Counted from the stretch's first letter, positions 42,990-52,579 are shown. The stretch: 64,000 nt of DNA from Kaistia algarum (GCF_026343945.1 NZ_JAPKNJ010000002.1:806001-870000), one strand, 5' to 3'. Made by a program: numbers and translations. Notes: generated by a model not told the origin, from the letters alone.

Positions 42990-43658
42990 ATGCCTGATCC
43001 CATGATGCCTACCATCACTGCCTTCGAACGATCGCCTGATGGCGGGCGGGGGTTGGCGCGGGATACGCGGGTTCGCTGGGCGTTCGAGGAAGTTGGCCAG
43101 CCCTATGCGGTTCGTCTGGTTTCCTTCGCCGCGATGAAGGAGCCGGCGCATCGCGCGCTACATCCTTTCGGGCAGATTCCAACCTATGAGGAAGGCGATC
43201 TCGTCCTGTTCGAGTCCGGGGCGATCGTGTTTCATATCGCGGAGCGCCATGCCGGGCTGCTGCCGGACGGCGCGGATGCGCGGGCGCGCGCGATCACCTG
43301 GATGTTCGCGGCGCTAAGCACGGTCGAGCCGCCGATCCTGGAACTCGTCACCGCCAAGATTTCGGAAAGAAACGAGGCCTGGACGGCACAGCGCCTGCCC
43401 TTGGTCGAGGATCGCATCCGCAGCCGCCTGCACGAACTCGCGGCCCGGCTCGGCAAGGCCGGCTGGCTCGACGGCGCGTTCAGTGCTGGCGATCTCCTGA
43501 TGGTGTCGGTGCTGCTGCGGCTCCGGCGGTCCGGACTGCTGGACGAATTTCCAAGCATTGCCGCCTATGTCGCACGCGGCGAAGCCCGCCCCGCCTATCA
43601 GCGCGCCTTCGCCGCGCAATTGTCGGTCGCGAAGGGTCAGCCACCAGCCGGTAGGTAG
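42990..43658 (+). CDS. Glutathione S-transferase family protein
   Basis: A 222-residue protein with an N-terminal thioredoxin-like domain (residues about 5-85, with VRWAFEEVGQPYAVRLVSF, HPFGQIPTYEEGDLVLFESGAIVFHIAERH) and a helical C-terminal domain (GWLDGAFSAGDLLMVSVLLRL). The cis-proline (QIP) and ESGAI glutathione-binding motifs are present. The substrate is unknown. It lies between a copy of the pccB 3' end and pccB itself, converging on pccB with 18 bases between stops. Confidence 0.9.
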   Translation: MPDPMMPTITAFERSPDGGRGLARDTRVRWAFEEVGQPYAVRLVSFAAMKEPAHRALHPFGQIPTYEEGDLVLFESGAIVFHIAERHAGLLPDGADARARAITWMFAALSTVEPPILELVTAKISERNEAWTAQRLPLVEDRIRSRLHELAARLGKAGWLDGAFSAGDLLMVSVLLRLRRSGLLDEFPSIAAYVARGEARPAYQRAFAAQLSVAKGQPPAGR

Positions 43659-43676
43659 ATACGCCGGCTCATCCGC

Positions 43677-45209
43677 TCACAACGGAATATTGTCGTGCTT
43701 CTTCCAGGGGTTCTCCAGCTCCTTGTTGCGGAGCAGCCTTAGCGCCCTCGCGATGCGCTTCCTCGTCGAGTGGGGCATGATCACTTCGTCGATATAGCCG
43801 CGTTCGGCGGCGACGAAGGGGGAGAGGAAGCGGTCTTCGTATTCCTTGGTGCGGGCGGCGAGCTGGTCCTTGTCGCCGTTGGAGGCGCGGAAGATGATTT
43901 CGACCGCGCCCTTGGCGCCCATCACGGCGATCTGGGCCGAGGGCCAGGCATAGTTGACGTCGCCGCGCAAATGCTTCGAGGCCATGACGTCATAGGCGCC
44001 GCCATAGGCCTTGCGGGTGATGATGGTGACCTTCGGCACGGTCGCCTCGCCATAGGCGAAGAGCAGCTTGGCGCCGTGCTTGATGAGGCCGCCATATTCC
44101 TGCGCCGTGCCGGGAAGAAAGCCCGGAACATCGACGAAGGTGACGATCGGGATGCCGAACGCGTCGCAGAAGCGCACGAAGCGCGCCGCCTTGCGCGAGG
44201 CGTCGCTGTCGAGCACGCCGGCCAGCACCATGGGCTGGTTGGCGACGATGCCGATCGTACGGCCCTCGATGCGGCCGAAGCCGGTGACGATGTTCCTGGC
44301 GAACGCTGCCTGGATTTCGAAGAAATCGCCCTCGTCGACGGTCTTTCCGATCAGCTCCTTGATGTCGTAGGGCTTGTTGGGATTATCCGGAATGAGCGTA
44401 TCGAGCGACATTTCCAGCCGATCCGCCGGGTCGCTCGTCTCGATCGCCGGGATCTCGGCGCGATTGTTCATGGGCAGGAAATCGACGAGCCGGCGCATCT
44501 CGGTCAGCGTCTCGATGTCATTGTCATAGGCGCCGTCGGCGATCGAGGAGCGCGCGGTATGGACGCTGGCGCCGCCGAGTTCCTCGGCCGTCACCGTCTC
44601 GTTGGTGACGGTCTTCACGACATCGGGGCCGGTGACGAACATGTAGCTCGAATGGCGGACCATGAAGATGAAGTCGGTCATGGCCGGCGAATAGACGTCG
44701 CCACCGGCGCAGGGGCCCATGATCACGGAGATCTGCGGGATGACGCCCGAGGCGAGCACGTTCCTCTGGAACACTTCGCCATAGCCGCCAAGCGCCGCGA
44801 CGCCTTCCTGGATGCGGGCGCCGCCGGCATCGAACAGGCCGATGATCGGGGCGCGGTTCTTCAGCGCCATGTCCTGGATCTTCGTGATCTTCTCGGCATG
44901 CGCCTCGGAGAGCGAGCCACCGAACACCGTGAAATCCTTGGCGAAGACGAAGACGGTCCGGCCATTGACCGTGCCCCATCCCGTGACCACCCCGTCGCCC
45001 GCGATCTTGGACTTCTCCATGCCGAAATCGGTGGCGCGGTGCTCGACGAACATGCCGAACTCCTCGAAGGAACCCTCGTCAAGCAGGACCTCCAGGCGCT
45101 CGCGGGCGGTCAGCTTCGATTTCGCGTGCTGGGCCGCGATGCGCTTCTCGCCGCCGCCGAGGCGCGCTTCGGCCCGCCGCTCTTCGAGCTCCGCCAGAAT
45201 GTGCTTCAA
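43677..45209 (-). CDS. pccB: Acyl-CoA (propionyl-CoA) carboxylase beta subunit
   Basis: A 510-residue carboxyltransferase that transfers CO2 from carboxybiotin to propionyl-CoA or a similar acyl-CoA. The protein starts [20 protein letters not shown] and contains [38 protein letters not shown], the [14 protein letters not shown] oxyanion loop and [20 protein letters not shown]. It ends [15 protein letters not shown] at 45209 with GGAGGA seven bases upstream is the clear start; no ATG fits. It pairs functionally with the biotin subunit at 34649-36661. Confidence 0.94.
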   Translation of the reverse strand: MKHILAELEERRAEARLGGGEKRIAAQHAKSKLTARERLEVLLDEGSFEEFGMFVEHRATDFGMEKSKIAGDGVVTGWGTVNGRTVFVFAKDFTVFGGSLSEAHAEKITKIQDMALKNRAPIIGLFDAGGARIQEGVAALGGYGEVFQRNVLASGVIPQISVIMGPCAGGDVYSPAMTDFIFMVRHSSYMFVTGPDVVKTVTNETVTAEELGGASVHTARSSIADGAYDNDIETLTEMRRLVDFLPMNNRAEIPAIETSDPADRLEMSLDTLIPDNPNKPYDIKELIGKTVDEGDFFEIQAAFARNIVTGFGRIEGRTIGIVANQPMVLAGVLDSDASRKAARFVRFCDAFGIPIVTFVDVPGFLPGTAQEYGGLIKHGAKLLFAYGEATVPKVTIITRKAYGGAYDVMASKHLRGDVNYAWPSAQIAVMGAKGAVEIIFRASNGDKDQLAARTKEYEDRFLSPFVAAERGYIDEVIMPHSTRKRIARALRLLRNKELENPWKKHDNIPL

Positions 45210-45395
45210 GGACGCTTCCTCCGCAGAACCTGAAATCGAGGCCCCGAGATTTAGCAGGCGGACCGCCGCCATAGAAGCGCCAAGCTTGCGGGCGCGAATT
45301 CGCGCCGGGGCCGAGCCACGACGGGCTCGGAGGTCCCCACGCTCTATGGTAGCAAGGCTCGCTCGCCGGGGGGCGATGCCACGAGAGGTATCGAC

Positions 45396-45920
45396 ATGAA
45401 ATTCTCGCATTGGATCGGCGGCGCGCTGCTTGCGTCCGCCATCGCCGGGTACGGGTCGGCCGCGCTGGCCGAAGACGCCGCGCCTCCACCGGCCGACGCC
45501 GCGCCGGCCGCAGCCGCCGACGACGCGGCGGCAGCGCCCGCTCCAGCCAAGCCGGCGAAGAAGAAGGTGAAGATGGGCGCCGCCGACGGCATCTGGGCCG
45601 GCAGCTTCATGCAGGTCGGCCATTCCGGCGGCTACAAGATGGCGATCAAGTTCGCCGGCAAGACGATCGAGACGGATTATCCCGACCAGTCCTGCGGAGG
45701 CAAGCTGACCAAGGTCGGCACCAAGGGCGACACCAGCTTCTATGTCGAGACCATCACCCGTGGCGGGGTCGACGCTGCGACGGGCAAGGGCTGCATCGAC
45801 GGCAATGTGACGCTGATCAAGGCAGGCGACGGCTATATCTGGGGCTGGGTCGGCCAGCATGACGGCAAGCCGATCGTCGCCTATGGCACGCTCGCCAAGC
45901 AGGCGGCGCCCGAGCAGTAG
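45396..45920 (+). CDS. Secreted protein of unknown function
   Basis: A 174-residue exported protein. The signal peptide (residues 1-25, ending SAALAEDA) precedes an Ala-Pro-rich low-complexity linker (about 26-55) and a KKKVK patch. The C-terminal domain of about 110 residues reads [56 protein letters not shown] and [20 protein letters not shown]. This suggests a small beta barrel with one probable disulfide between SCGG and GCID. The lipocalin-like WxG opening is suggestive but not diagnostic. It converges on the ATP12 gene. Confidence 0.75.
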   Translation: MKFSHWIGGALLASAIAGYGSAALAEDAAPPPADAAPAAAADDAAAAPAPAKPAKKKVKMGAADGIWAGSFMQVGHSGGYKMAIKFAGKTIETDYPDQSCGGKLTKVGTKGDTSFYVETITRGGVDAATGKGCIDGNVTLIKAGDGYIWGWVGQHDGKPIVAYGTLAKQAAPEQ

Positions 45921-45924
45921 CCGC

Positions 45925-46689
45925 TCAAGACCGCAGGATCAGCGCCGCTGCCTGCATCTCCCGCCAGCGCGCTTCGCGGCGCGCGGCGGCTTCCTTATCG
46001 TCGCCCCAGAGTTCGAGTTCGAAATCCTCGTCGACATGGGCGGCGGCCCAAACTTCCTCGGCCGTCAGGCGGCCGTGGAGCAGCGCCAGCGTCAGGATGG
46101 CGGAGCCGGTCAGCGAATTGACAGTGCTCAGCGCGGCGAGCGCCAGCGGGTCGGGATCTCCCAGCGCGGCATCGACAGCTGCCAGTGTTTCCGGGAATTG
46201 CTCGACATGGACGATCCCTTCGGCGAGCAGGAAGCGCGCGCCGAAGCGCTCATGCATCCATTCGATCAGCGGCGTCCAGATCTCGTCCTGGCGCTCGACC
46301 AGCCGCACCGGTCCGGGCGCGCGGTAGCAAAGCAAATCGCTGCCGGCATAGCTGACGATCTCGGCTCGCACCGGCTCCTGATTGGCCGCAACACCGTCGA
46401 TCGCCGAATTCACCAGTCGCGTCAGCGGCATGGTCGCCGGATCGATGAATTCGCCCTGAGCCGCCCATTCGGCCGCCACTTCCGCGGCGATCGGCTCGCG
46501 ATTGACCTTCAGCAGGTTCTTGCCGGGCGTGCGAACCATCTTACCGTCGAGGCGCACGACAAGAGCATCACCCTCGGCGGCGTAGTCGGCGCGCTCATAG
46601 AACCGCTTCGGCAGCACCCGGCGATCCGAGGGCGTGCGGATGGGATCGCGCGGCGCATCGCCGGCGCTATCGTCGAAGAGCCCGCTCAT
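45925..46689 (-). CDS. ATP12-family F1-ATPase assembly chaperone
   Basis: A 254-residue homologue of mitochondrial Atp12, which chaperones the F1 alpha subunit. Signature blocks are [74 protein letters not shown] and [33 protein letters not shown]. The family is nearly confined to alphaproteobacteria and mitochondria. Its ATG overlaps the stop of the pseudouridine synthase gene by four bases, a common rhizobial arrangement. Confidence 0.95.
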   Translation of the reverse strand: MSGLFDDSAGDAPRDPIRTPSDRRVLPKRFYERADYAAEGDALVVRLDGKMVRTPGKNLLKVNREPIAAEVAAEWAAQGEFIDPATMPLTRLVNSAIDGVAANQEPVRAEIVSYAGSDLLCYRAPGPVRLVERQDEIWTPLIEWMHERFGARFLLAEGIVHVEQFPETLAAVDAALGDPDPLALAALSTVNSLTGSAILTLALLHGRLTAEEVWAAAHVDEDFELELWGDDKEAAARREARWREMQAAALILRS

Positions 46690-47684
46690 TCTTCGTCCGG
46701 CGCGCCGGTCTCGCCCAGGTCGGAATCAAAGCCGAGCAGGTTCCAGCTCTGCAGCATGTGTGGCGAAAGCGGCGCGGTCACATCGAGCGTTCCCTTGCCC
46801 GAAGGATGGGGGATGATGATCCGCCGCGCATGAAGATGCAGCTTGTTCTGCATGCCGCCGGGGAAATCCCAGTTGGAATCGGCCTCGAAATACTTCGAAT
46901 CGCCGAGGATCGGATGGCCGATATGGGCCGCGTGAGCGCGAAGCTGGTGCGTGCGGCCGGTCACGGGGCGCATGGTCAGCCAGGAAAAATTAGGGCCGGC
47001 ATTGTCGACAACCGAATATAGCGAGACAGCATGGCTCGCATCGTCCTCGCCATGACGGGCGATCTTCATCTTCTCGCTGCTTTCCTCGCGTGCCAGCCAG
47101 GTCGAGACGCGGCCTTGCGGCGGACGCGGGACACCCTTCACCAGAGCCCAGTAGACTTTCTTGGTCGTGCGGGCGCGAAAGCTTGCGGCGAGCCGTGACG
47201 CGGCAAGGCGCGTGCGGGCCACGACGAGCACGCCGCTCGTCTCGCGATCGAGCCGGTGCACCAGCCGCGGCTTCTGGCCCTTGGGATCGCGAAGCGCCTC
47301 CAGCATGGCGTCGACATGGGTGGAGAGGCCAGAGCCGCCCTGGACGGCCAGGCCCCACGGCTTGTTGAAGACGTAGACGTGATCGTCCTCATAGAGCAGC
47401 ATCGCCATGAGCGCATCGGCATCGCTGCCGCGCGCCCCGGCCGGCCTTGCCACATGCGGCGAGCCGCCGGCCTCATCGACACCGAGCGGCGGGATGCGGA
47501 CCAATTGCCCCGGCGACACGCGGTCGCTGGTCTTGGCGCGGCCGCCATCGACGCGCACCTGGCCCGAGCGGACGAGCTTCTGCAAATGTCCGAAGGAAAG
47601 ACCCGGATAATGCTGCTTGAACCAGCGATCGAGGCGCATATCCGCCTCGTCGGGTCCTACTGTCTTGGTGACGACGCTCGCCAT
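46686..47684 (-). CDS. RluA/RluC-family pseudouridine synthase
   Basis: A 332-residue enzyme that isomerises uridines in structured RNA, probably 23S rRNA. An N-terminal S4 domain has RLDRWFKQHYPGLSFGHLQKLVRSGQVRVDG. The catalytic domain has the RluA motif RLVHRLDRETSGVLVVAR with the catalytic aspartate, and MRPVTGRTHQLRAHAAHIGHPILGDSKY. The length and S4 domain fit RluC (positions 955/2504/2580 in E. coli numbering), but the target is inferred. The ATG at 47684 is preferred; an in-frame start seven codons earlier is possible. Confidence 0.93.
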   Translation of the reverse strand: MASVVTKTVGPDEADMRLDRWFKQHYPGLSFGHLQKLVRSGQVRVDGGRAKTSDRVSPGQLVRIPPLGVDEAGGSPHVARPAGARGSDADALMAMLLYEDDHVYVFNKPWGLAVQGGSGLSTHVDAMLEALRDPKGQKPRLVHRLDRETSGVLVVARTRLAASRLAASFRARTTKKVYWALVKGVPRPPQGRVSTWLAREESSEKMKIARHGEDDASHAVSLYSVVDNAGPNFSWLTMRPVTGRTHQLRAHAAHIGHPILGDSKYFEADSNWDFPGGMQNKLHLHARRIIIPHPSGKGTLDVTAPLSPHMLQSWNLLGFDSDLGETGAPDEE

Positions 47685-47717
47685 CCCGCTCCGTCCTGAT
47701 GCCAAACGCGGCTCATA

Positions 47718-48104
47718 TCATCCGGCGAGGCTTCTGACGAGAAAAAGTCCGGCAAAGACGGCAATCAGCGAAACGAGGACCGATCCGCCGACATAAAGCG
47801 CCATCAGAACGAACTCATCCCGCTCCCAGAGATAGGCCGCATCGAGCGAGAAGGCGGAGAAGGTCGTGAACCCGCCGAGGACGCCCGTCGTCAGGAAAAG
47901 CCGCCATGCCGGCATGCCAAAAAAGCCGATCTTCGCGATGAAGGCGGCGGCAACGGCGCCCATGACGAACGAGCCGACGACATTGATCGCGAAGGTGCCG
48001 AACGGAAAGGCCTCGCCGAGCAGCCGGATCGCGGCAAGGCTGACGCCGTAGCGGATGACGCCGCCGATCCCGGCGCCGATGAAGACGATAGCAGCAAATA
48101 GCAT
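47718..48104 (-). CDS. crcB: Fluoride channel CrcB/Fluc
   Basis: A 128-residue four-helix membrane protein that forms dual-topology dimeric fluoride channels and exports toxic fluoride. It shows GAGIGGVIRYGVSLAAIRLLG, FPFGTFAINVVGSFVMG with the pore asparagine, and TTGVLGGFTTFSAFSLDAAYL with the phenylalanine box and central Na+-site region. AAGGAGG lies four bases before the ATG. The gene is preceded by a fluoride riboswitch at 48209-48276 and followed by the pseudouridine synthase gene 33 bases later, so fluoride could affect downstream expression too. Confidence 0.97.
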   Translation of the reverse strand: MLFAAIVFIGAGIGGVIRYGVSLAAIRLLGEAFPFGTFAINVVGSFVMGAVAAAFIAKIGFFGMPAWRLFLTTGVLGGFTTFSAFSLDAAYLWERDEFVLMALYVGGSVLVSLIAVFAGLFLVRSLAG

Positions 48105-48208
48105 GGAGCCTCCTTGCCGGCCGCGGCCGATGAACAAGGTCCGGTCAGTGATTGGATCGCAGCCGGACACCGGACGGATTCCTGCCGCGCGCCCTGTCCG
48201 GGCAGCGT

Positions 48209-48276
48209 CGCAGGAGCCATCAGCCGGTACCGGCGGTTCAGTTCTCGATTTGAAAACTCGGGAGACCCCATTCCCG
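48209..48276 (-). ncRNA. Fluoride riboswitch (crcB motif)
   Basis: On the minus strand the motif appears in order. GGGA (48275-48272) can form the pseudoknot with TCCC (48263-48260). Between them GGGGTC (48269-48264) pairs, with two wobbles, to GGCTCC (48218-48213). An extra hairpin GTTTTC/GAGAAC lies in the linker. The P3 helix GCCGG/CCGGC is flanked by AACC and the conserved CTGATGGCTCCTGC ending. crcB starts about 105 bases downstream. CTCCT of the aptamer is complementary to AGGAG of the crcB ribosome-binding site, suggesting translational control; that is inference. It is the main content of the 344-base gap 48105-48448. Confidence 0.85.
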
Positions 48277-48448
48277 AACCGACAACTAGGCGGGCGGCGG
48301 GGAAATTGCAAACACGCACGCTGCCGGCTGCCGGGTGACCACCGTCACATGTCGCCTGCGCCGTTCTTGCTCTCGCCATGAACTCACGACAGAATGCCGC
48401 CCCGATGCTTCGGCGCTGCCGACGCCCAATCGTTCCTCGGAGGACATG

Positions 48449-49588
48449 ATGAGAGTTTCGCTTTCCGGCGCCCGCGGCCTTATGCTCATATCGACGCTTC
48501 TGCTGTCGACGACGGCCTTCGCTGCCCCTGATGCCACCAAGATCGCCAATAGCGTCGTCGCCTCCCTCCAGGCGAAGGGCGGCACCAAGGCCAGCTTCGA
48601 CTCGGCTGCGGCGAATGGCGATGACGTGGTCATCACCAATCTGAAGATCAGCAACGAAGGTTCCGAGGCGACGGTTCCCTCGGTCGTCATCGCAAGCCCG
48701 GTTGAGCGCACGCCTGGCGGATTCACCGCGAAGAGCATCGCTTTCGACGCGGGCAAGGTGGTTGACGGCGACCAGACGATTTCCTGGAAGACCGGCATTT
48801 CGAACGACGCCATCGTTCCCGACCCGAGCGAAATGCATTCCACTGCCAAGATCACCCCGTTCTCCCATTTCGAGATCGCGGGGATCAGCGTCGTCAACAA
48901 GTCAGCGCCCGACCCGGTAACGGTCGATTCGGTCACGTTTGATCTCGGCAACGTCATTGACGGCGCTCCGAACGACGGCAAGCTCGCCATCTCCGGCATC
49001 AATGTTCCGGGCAGCGTCCTGAAATCGGCCGGCCAGGGCGCCAGCACGCTCACCGATCTCGGTTATGACAGCCTGCTGCTGAATATCGGGGTCGATGGCG
49101 GCTATGACAGCGCCAAGAACGCGCTGACGATCAACGGCATCACGGTCGACGGCAAGGACATTGGCAAGCTCGCCATCGGCGGCACCTTCGGCGGCCTGCC
49201 GCGCGAGAAGCTGCAGAACGCCGACCAGCTCAAGGAACTCGCCCCGACCGCGACGCTCGAAGTGGCGTCGATCCGTTATGACGATGCCGGCCTTACCAAC
49301 CGTCTGCTCGACATGCAGGCCAAGCAGCTCGGCGCCAAGCGCGAGGATCTCGTCGCGATGGTTCCCGGCTTCCTGCCGCTCGCCTTCAGCCAGGTCAACA
49401 TCACCGACGAGGCCTTCAAGACCCAGGTTTCCGATGCGGTCTCGGCCTTCCTGAAGGACCCGAAGTCGCTCAGCATCAAGTTTGCCCCGACGGCTCCGGT
49501 GCTGCTGATGGATGTGAGCAAGGCCGCAATGGTGAACCCGAACGGGGTCATCTCGCTGCTCGGCGTCGGCGTCTCCGCCAACAACTAA
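48449..49588 (+). CDS. Secreted protein, related to the next gene
   Basis: A 379-residue exported protein of unknown function. A signal peptide (MRVSLSGARGLMLISTLLL, cleavage after AFA) is followed by a long beta-rich region with repeated patterns such as ITNLKISNEG, AKSIAFDAGKVVDGDQTI and DSVTFDLGNVIDGAPNDGK. The C-terminal helical part has LLDMQAKQLGAKREDLVAMVP and ends in APTAPVLLMDVSKAAMVNPNGVISLLGV. GGAGG lies five bases before the second of two adjacent ATGs. The C-terminus parallels the following gene (AFLKDPKSL...AP..PV against AFIRTPGTM...AP.TPV), so they form a duplicated pair. Confidence 0.75.
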   Translation: MRVSLSGARGLMLISTLLLSTTAFAAPDATKIANSVVASLQAKGGTKASFDSAAANGDDVVITNLKISNEGSEATVPSVVIASPVERTPGGFTAKSIAFDAGKVVDGDQTISWKTGISNDAIVPDPSEMHSTAKITPFSHFEIAGISVVNKSAPDPVTVDSVTFDLGNVIDGAPNDGKLAISGINVPGSVLKSAGQGASTLTDLGYDSLLLNIGVDGGYDSAKNALTINGITVDGKDIGKLAIGGTFGGLPREKLQNADQLKELAPTATLEVASIRYDDAGLTNRLLDMQAKQLGAKREDLVAMVPGFLPLAFSQVNITDEAFKTQVSDAVSAFLKDPKSLSIKFAPTAPVLLMDVSKAAMVNPNGVISLLGVGVSANN

Positions 49589-49596
49589 GACAATCA

Positions 49597-49627
49597 CGGG
49601 ACGGCCGCCGGTAAACCGGCCGTCCCG
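49597..49627 (+). terminator. Hairpin between the two related secreted-protein genes
   Basis: CGGGACGGCCG (49597-49607) pairs perfectly with CGGCCGTCCCG (49617-49627). There is no T-run, so it may attenuate transcription rather than end it, or act as an mRNA 3' stabiliser. Confidence 0.6.
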
Positions 49628-49737
49628 GCTTGACTGTCCCCTGCGACCTCAGGTTACCCTTGCCGAGGTCGCTCTACCGCCGATGCTGCCGGCCCGACCC
49701 AGCGCCTTCCGTCATCGATGCCGAGGAATGTAGAGAC

Positions 49738-51786
49738 ATGATCCCCTCCCTCCGGCGCCGTTGCGCCGCCGCCCTTGTTGGAAGCGTGGTGTTTGTTTCG
49801 GCTATTCCCGCCTTCGCGGAAGAGCCGGTGGAAACCGCGATCCGTAGCCTCGTATCGACCATCGATGCCTCGCCCAACTGGGTCGCCGGCTTCGGCGAAC
49901 TCAGCTATGACGCCGCGACGCAGACGGCGACGGTGCGCAACCTCAGCATTCGCACGGAGAATGTGACGATCGTTCCTGGCGGCAAGCTAGAGGTCACCTT
50001 CGACCGGATCGACCTCAAGGGGTTCAGCCAGCAGCCGGACGGCGCGTTTTCGTTCAGCGAATTGCGCGTGCAGGATGCCCGTGCGCTCGCATCGGGGGCG
50101 CCGCCAGCCAAGGCTCCGGCTACCGATACCGGCACCGACGTCGTCGACACCCCGATTCGTCTGGATGTCCGGTTCGGATCGATTTCGTACAAGGACGCGT
50201 CCGTGCCCAGTTTCGCCGGTATCGTCATCGACCCGGCGACGCCTGTCGCTTCCTGGATCCGGGTGATGGCCACGGCGATGAAGGCTTCCGTCGGCCCGAT
50301 GGAGGCTCGCAATATCGTCTATGACACGGAGATGCAGGGCGAAAAGACGCATTCGACGATCGAGTCCTATCAGTCCGACGGCTTCAAGAATGGCCTGGTG
50401 GAGAAGATGACCGTCGGTCCGATGGCGCAGGAAACACCTTCGCCGGACGGTCTCGTGAAGATGCGCATCGAATCCATGGAAGTGCGCGGTTATGATCTCG
50501 ACGCCCTCCTTTCGGTCATCGATCCCGATCGCTACGTCGGTGGCGTTGGTGACGGGAAATGGCGCATCGCGATCGCCCTCGAGTCGCTCCGCAATTGGAG
50601 CATCACCATCCCGGGCGGCGAAGTGCGGATTGGCGCTTATGAGGTCGAGAACGTTAAGGTGCGCCAGCCGCCGCGGTCCTTCCCGGCAGCGCTGGTCCTG
50701 GACGAGCTCATCGCCAACCCCAATATGGAGGAGGAGAAGGTCCAGAAGCTCATCCTGGACAATCTGCCGAGCCTCTTCAACGCGTTCGGCTTCGGCGCGC
50801 TGCGCTTGACCGACCTCGATGTCGTAGCGCCGGAGATCGACCGGTTCCATCTCGGTGATTTCCATATCAACGATCTGTCCAGCGAGGGGCTCGGAGAGAT
50901 CGGCATCGGCGATCTCGACGTCTCGGTGCAGGACAAGGGGTCATTCGGAGCCGAACGGCTTGCGATCGGCGGCTTCCGTTTCCCGTCGATGGACAAGATC
51001 ATCGCCGCGATCCAGGCCGACGAGGCCGGAAGCGAAGTCGATCCGCTGCCGCTCATCCCGACGCTCGGCTATGGCGAGGCCATCAATCTCGACCTCGTCC
51101 AGGCAGGCAAGAAGCTCGGCGCGGTCGACCGCGCCCGTTTCGATCTCACCGATTATATCGGCCCGGTGCCGACCAAGCTTGCGCTCGATCTGCGCGGCCT
51201 TGATCTCGACCTCTCGCTGGTCGACGATCCGAAGGCGCGCAAGATGCTGGAAGGGCTCGGCTATGACCGCCTGCAGGCCGACTATGGCTTCAAGGTGAAC
51301 TGGCGCGAGGCTGACCAGAGCCTCAATCTCGAGGACTTCAAGCTCGCCATCAAGGATGTCGGCTCGATCACCGCCGACGTGGCCCTCACCGGACTGACGC
51401 GCGCCACCATCGAGAATCCGATGGCCGCCGAAACCGCCCTGACCAGCCTGCTGTTCTCGCGTGGCAAGGTCGTGGTGAAGGATAGTTCGGTCGTCGACCG
51501 GGCCATCGCGATGGAAGCCAAGAAGAAGAACCAGACGCCGGAAAAATTTCGCGATGATATAGCCGGCGCTGTTCCCCTGTCGCTGATGCTGGTTCTGAAG
51601 AACCCGACCTTCCAGCAGAAGCTCGCTCCGGCGCTGCAGGCCTTCATCCGCACTCCCGGAACGATGACGCTGACGGCCGCCCCGGCGACGCCGGTTCCCG
51701 TCCTGGCGATATTGGCCGCCGCGGAGAACGATCCGCGCAGCCTGCCGAACCTGATCTCGCTCGACGTCAAGTCGGAGAAGCCATAG
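49738..51786 (+). CDS. Large secreted protein of unknown function
   Basis: A 682-residue exported protein. The signal peptide (MIPSLRRRCAAALVGSVVFV, cleavage after AFA) leads to a domain with WVAGFGELSYDAATQTATVRNLSIRTENVTIVPGG, then several blocks of about 100 residues with VRFGSISYKDASVPSFAG, IESMEVRGYDLDALLSVIDP and FHLGDFHINDLSSEGLGEIGIGDLDVS. The repeated strand-turn pattern 'x-I-x-V-x-D/N-L-x-I' suggests an elongated beta structure, such as the AsmA/lipid-transfer type, but no family motif is recognisable. The C-terminal AFIRTPGTMTLTAAPATPVPVLAI matches the end of the preceding protein. Confidence 0.75.
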   Translation: MIPSLRRRCAAALVGSVVFVSAIPAFAEEPVETAIRSLVSTIDASPNWVAGFGELSYDAATQTATVRNLSIRTENVTIVPGGKLEVTFDRIDLKGFSQQPDGAFSFSELRVQDARALASGAPPAKAPATDTGTDVVDTPIRLDVRFGSISYKDASVPSFAGIVIDPATPVASWIRVMATAMKASVGPMEARNIVYDTEMQGEKTHSTIESYQSDGFKNGLVEKMTVGPMAQETPSPDGLVKMRIESMEVRGYDLDALLSVIDPDRYVGGVGDGKWRIAIALESLRNWSITIPGGEVRIGAYEVENVKVRQPPRSFPAALVLDELIANPNMEEEKVQKLILDNLPSLFNAFGFGALRLTDLDVVAPEIDRFHLGDFHINDLSSEGLGEIGIGDLDVSVQDKGSFGAERLAIGGFRFPSMDKIIAAIQADEAGSEVDPLPLIPTLGYGEAINLDLVQAGKKLGAVDRARFDLTDYIGPVPTKLALDLRGLDLDLSLVDDPKARKMLEGLGYDRLQADYGFKVNWREADQSLNLEDFKLAIKDVGSITADVALTGLTRATIENPMAAETALTSLLFSRGKVVVKDSSVVDRAIAMEAKKKNQTPEKFRDDIAGAVPLSLMLVLKNPTFQQKLAPALQAFIRTPGTMTLTAAPATPVPVLAILAAAENDPRSLPNLISLDVKSEKP

Positions 51787-51826
51787 TCCCCGGCTTCGTA
51801 AGCCGCCGACCCAAGACGCTAAACGG

Positions 51827-51868
51827 AAAAGGCCCGCATCGTTCCAACGAACGCTGCGGGCCTTTTTT
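51827..51868. terminator. Bidirectional intrinsic terminator
   Basis: AAAAGGCCCGCA, an inner CGTT/AACG stem and TGCGGGCCTTTTTT form a strong hairpin with A- and T-runs on either side. It lies between the convergent ends of the secreted-protein gene and azoR and can serve both. Confidence 0.9.
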
Positions 51869-51887
51869 CAATCTACCGTTCCTGAAT

Positions 51888-52526
51888 TCAGGCCGCCGCG
51901 CGCGCCTCGTGGACCATGCGCGCCGCCTCGTCCGCCCGGATGCCGGCGGCGGCAAGCGACTTTTCGGCCGCTTCCGGACCGAAGGCGACGCCCTCGACGC
52001 CGACCACTTCGACGTCGGTCATGCCCATGAAGCCGAGGATGAAGCGCAGATAGGGCTGCTGGTAGTCGTGGATTTTCATCGGCCCTTCGGAATAGATGCC
52101 GCCCTTCGCTTCGACCAGAATGACATGCTTGCCCTTCACCAGGCCCTCCGGACCCTTCTCGCCATAGTGGAACGTCTTGCCCGACCGCGCGATGTAGTCG
52201 AGCCAGGTCTTCAGCGTCGAGGGTATGGTGAAGTTGATCATCGCCGCGGCAATGACGATCACGTCAGCGGCGAATACCTCGTCGACCAGCTTGTCGGAGA
52301 GCGCCACCAGATCGCGTTGTTCTTCCGAATGCGCGTCCGGCGAACTGAAGAACGCACCGAGCAGGGTCTCGCCCAGATGCGGCAGCGGCTCGCGATTGAG
52401 GTCCCGACGCACAACCATCGAACCCGGCGCCGCCGCCTGGAGCCTCTCGACCACCTGTTCCGCGACACGGCTCGAATGCGACGCCGCGCCGCGCGGGCTC
52501 GACGTCACGAAAAGTATGTTGGTCAT
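51888..52526 (-). CDS. azoR: FMN-dependent NADH-azoreductase
   Basis: A 212-residue flavodoxin-fold quinone/azo reductase. The N-terminal ILFVTSSPRGAASHSSRVAEQVVERL binds FMN phosphate, INFTIPSTLKTWLDYIARSGKTFHY contains the family's substrate loop, and LVEAKGGIYSEGP the isoalloxazine-binding GGxY motif. Physiologically it probably reduces quinones and electrophiles. It is divergent from a TetR regulator with a perfect palindrome between them, so electrophile-induced derepression is likely. Confidence 0.94.
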   Translation of the reverse strand: MTNILFVTSSPRGAASHSSRVAEQVVERLQAAAPGSMVVRRDLNREPLPHLGETLLGAFFSSPDAHSEEQRDLVALSDKLVDEVFAADVIVIAAAMINFTIPSTLKTWLDYIARSGKTFHYGEKGPEGLVKGKHVILVEAKGGIYSEGPMKIHDYQQPYLRFILGFMGMTDVEVVGVEGVAFGPEAAEKSLAAAGIRADEAARMVHEARAAA

Positions 52527-52579
52527 GGCTCAATCCTTCACTATCTTTAGACTAACGGCCACCAAAGCCGGTACCGTTT

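Noticed and set aside
43770..45233. 487-codon open frame opposite pccB
   Set aside because: It is a shadow of pccB, which has a clear start, ribosome-binding site and family motifs.
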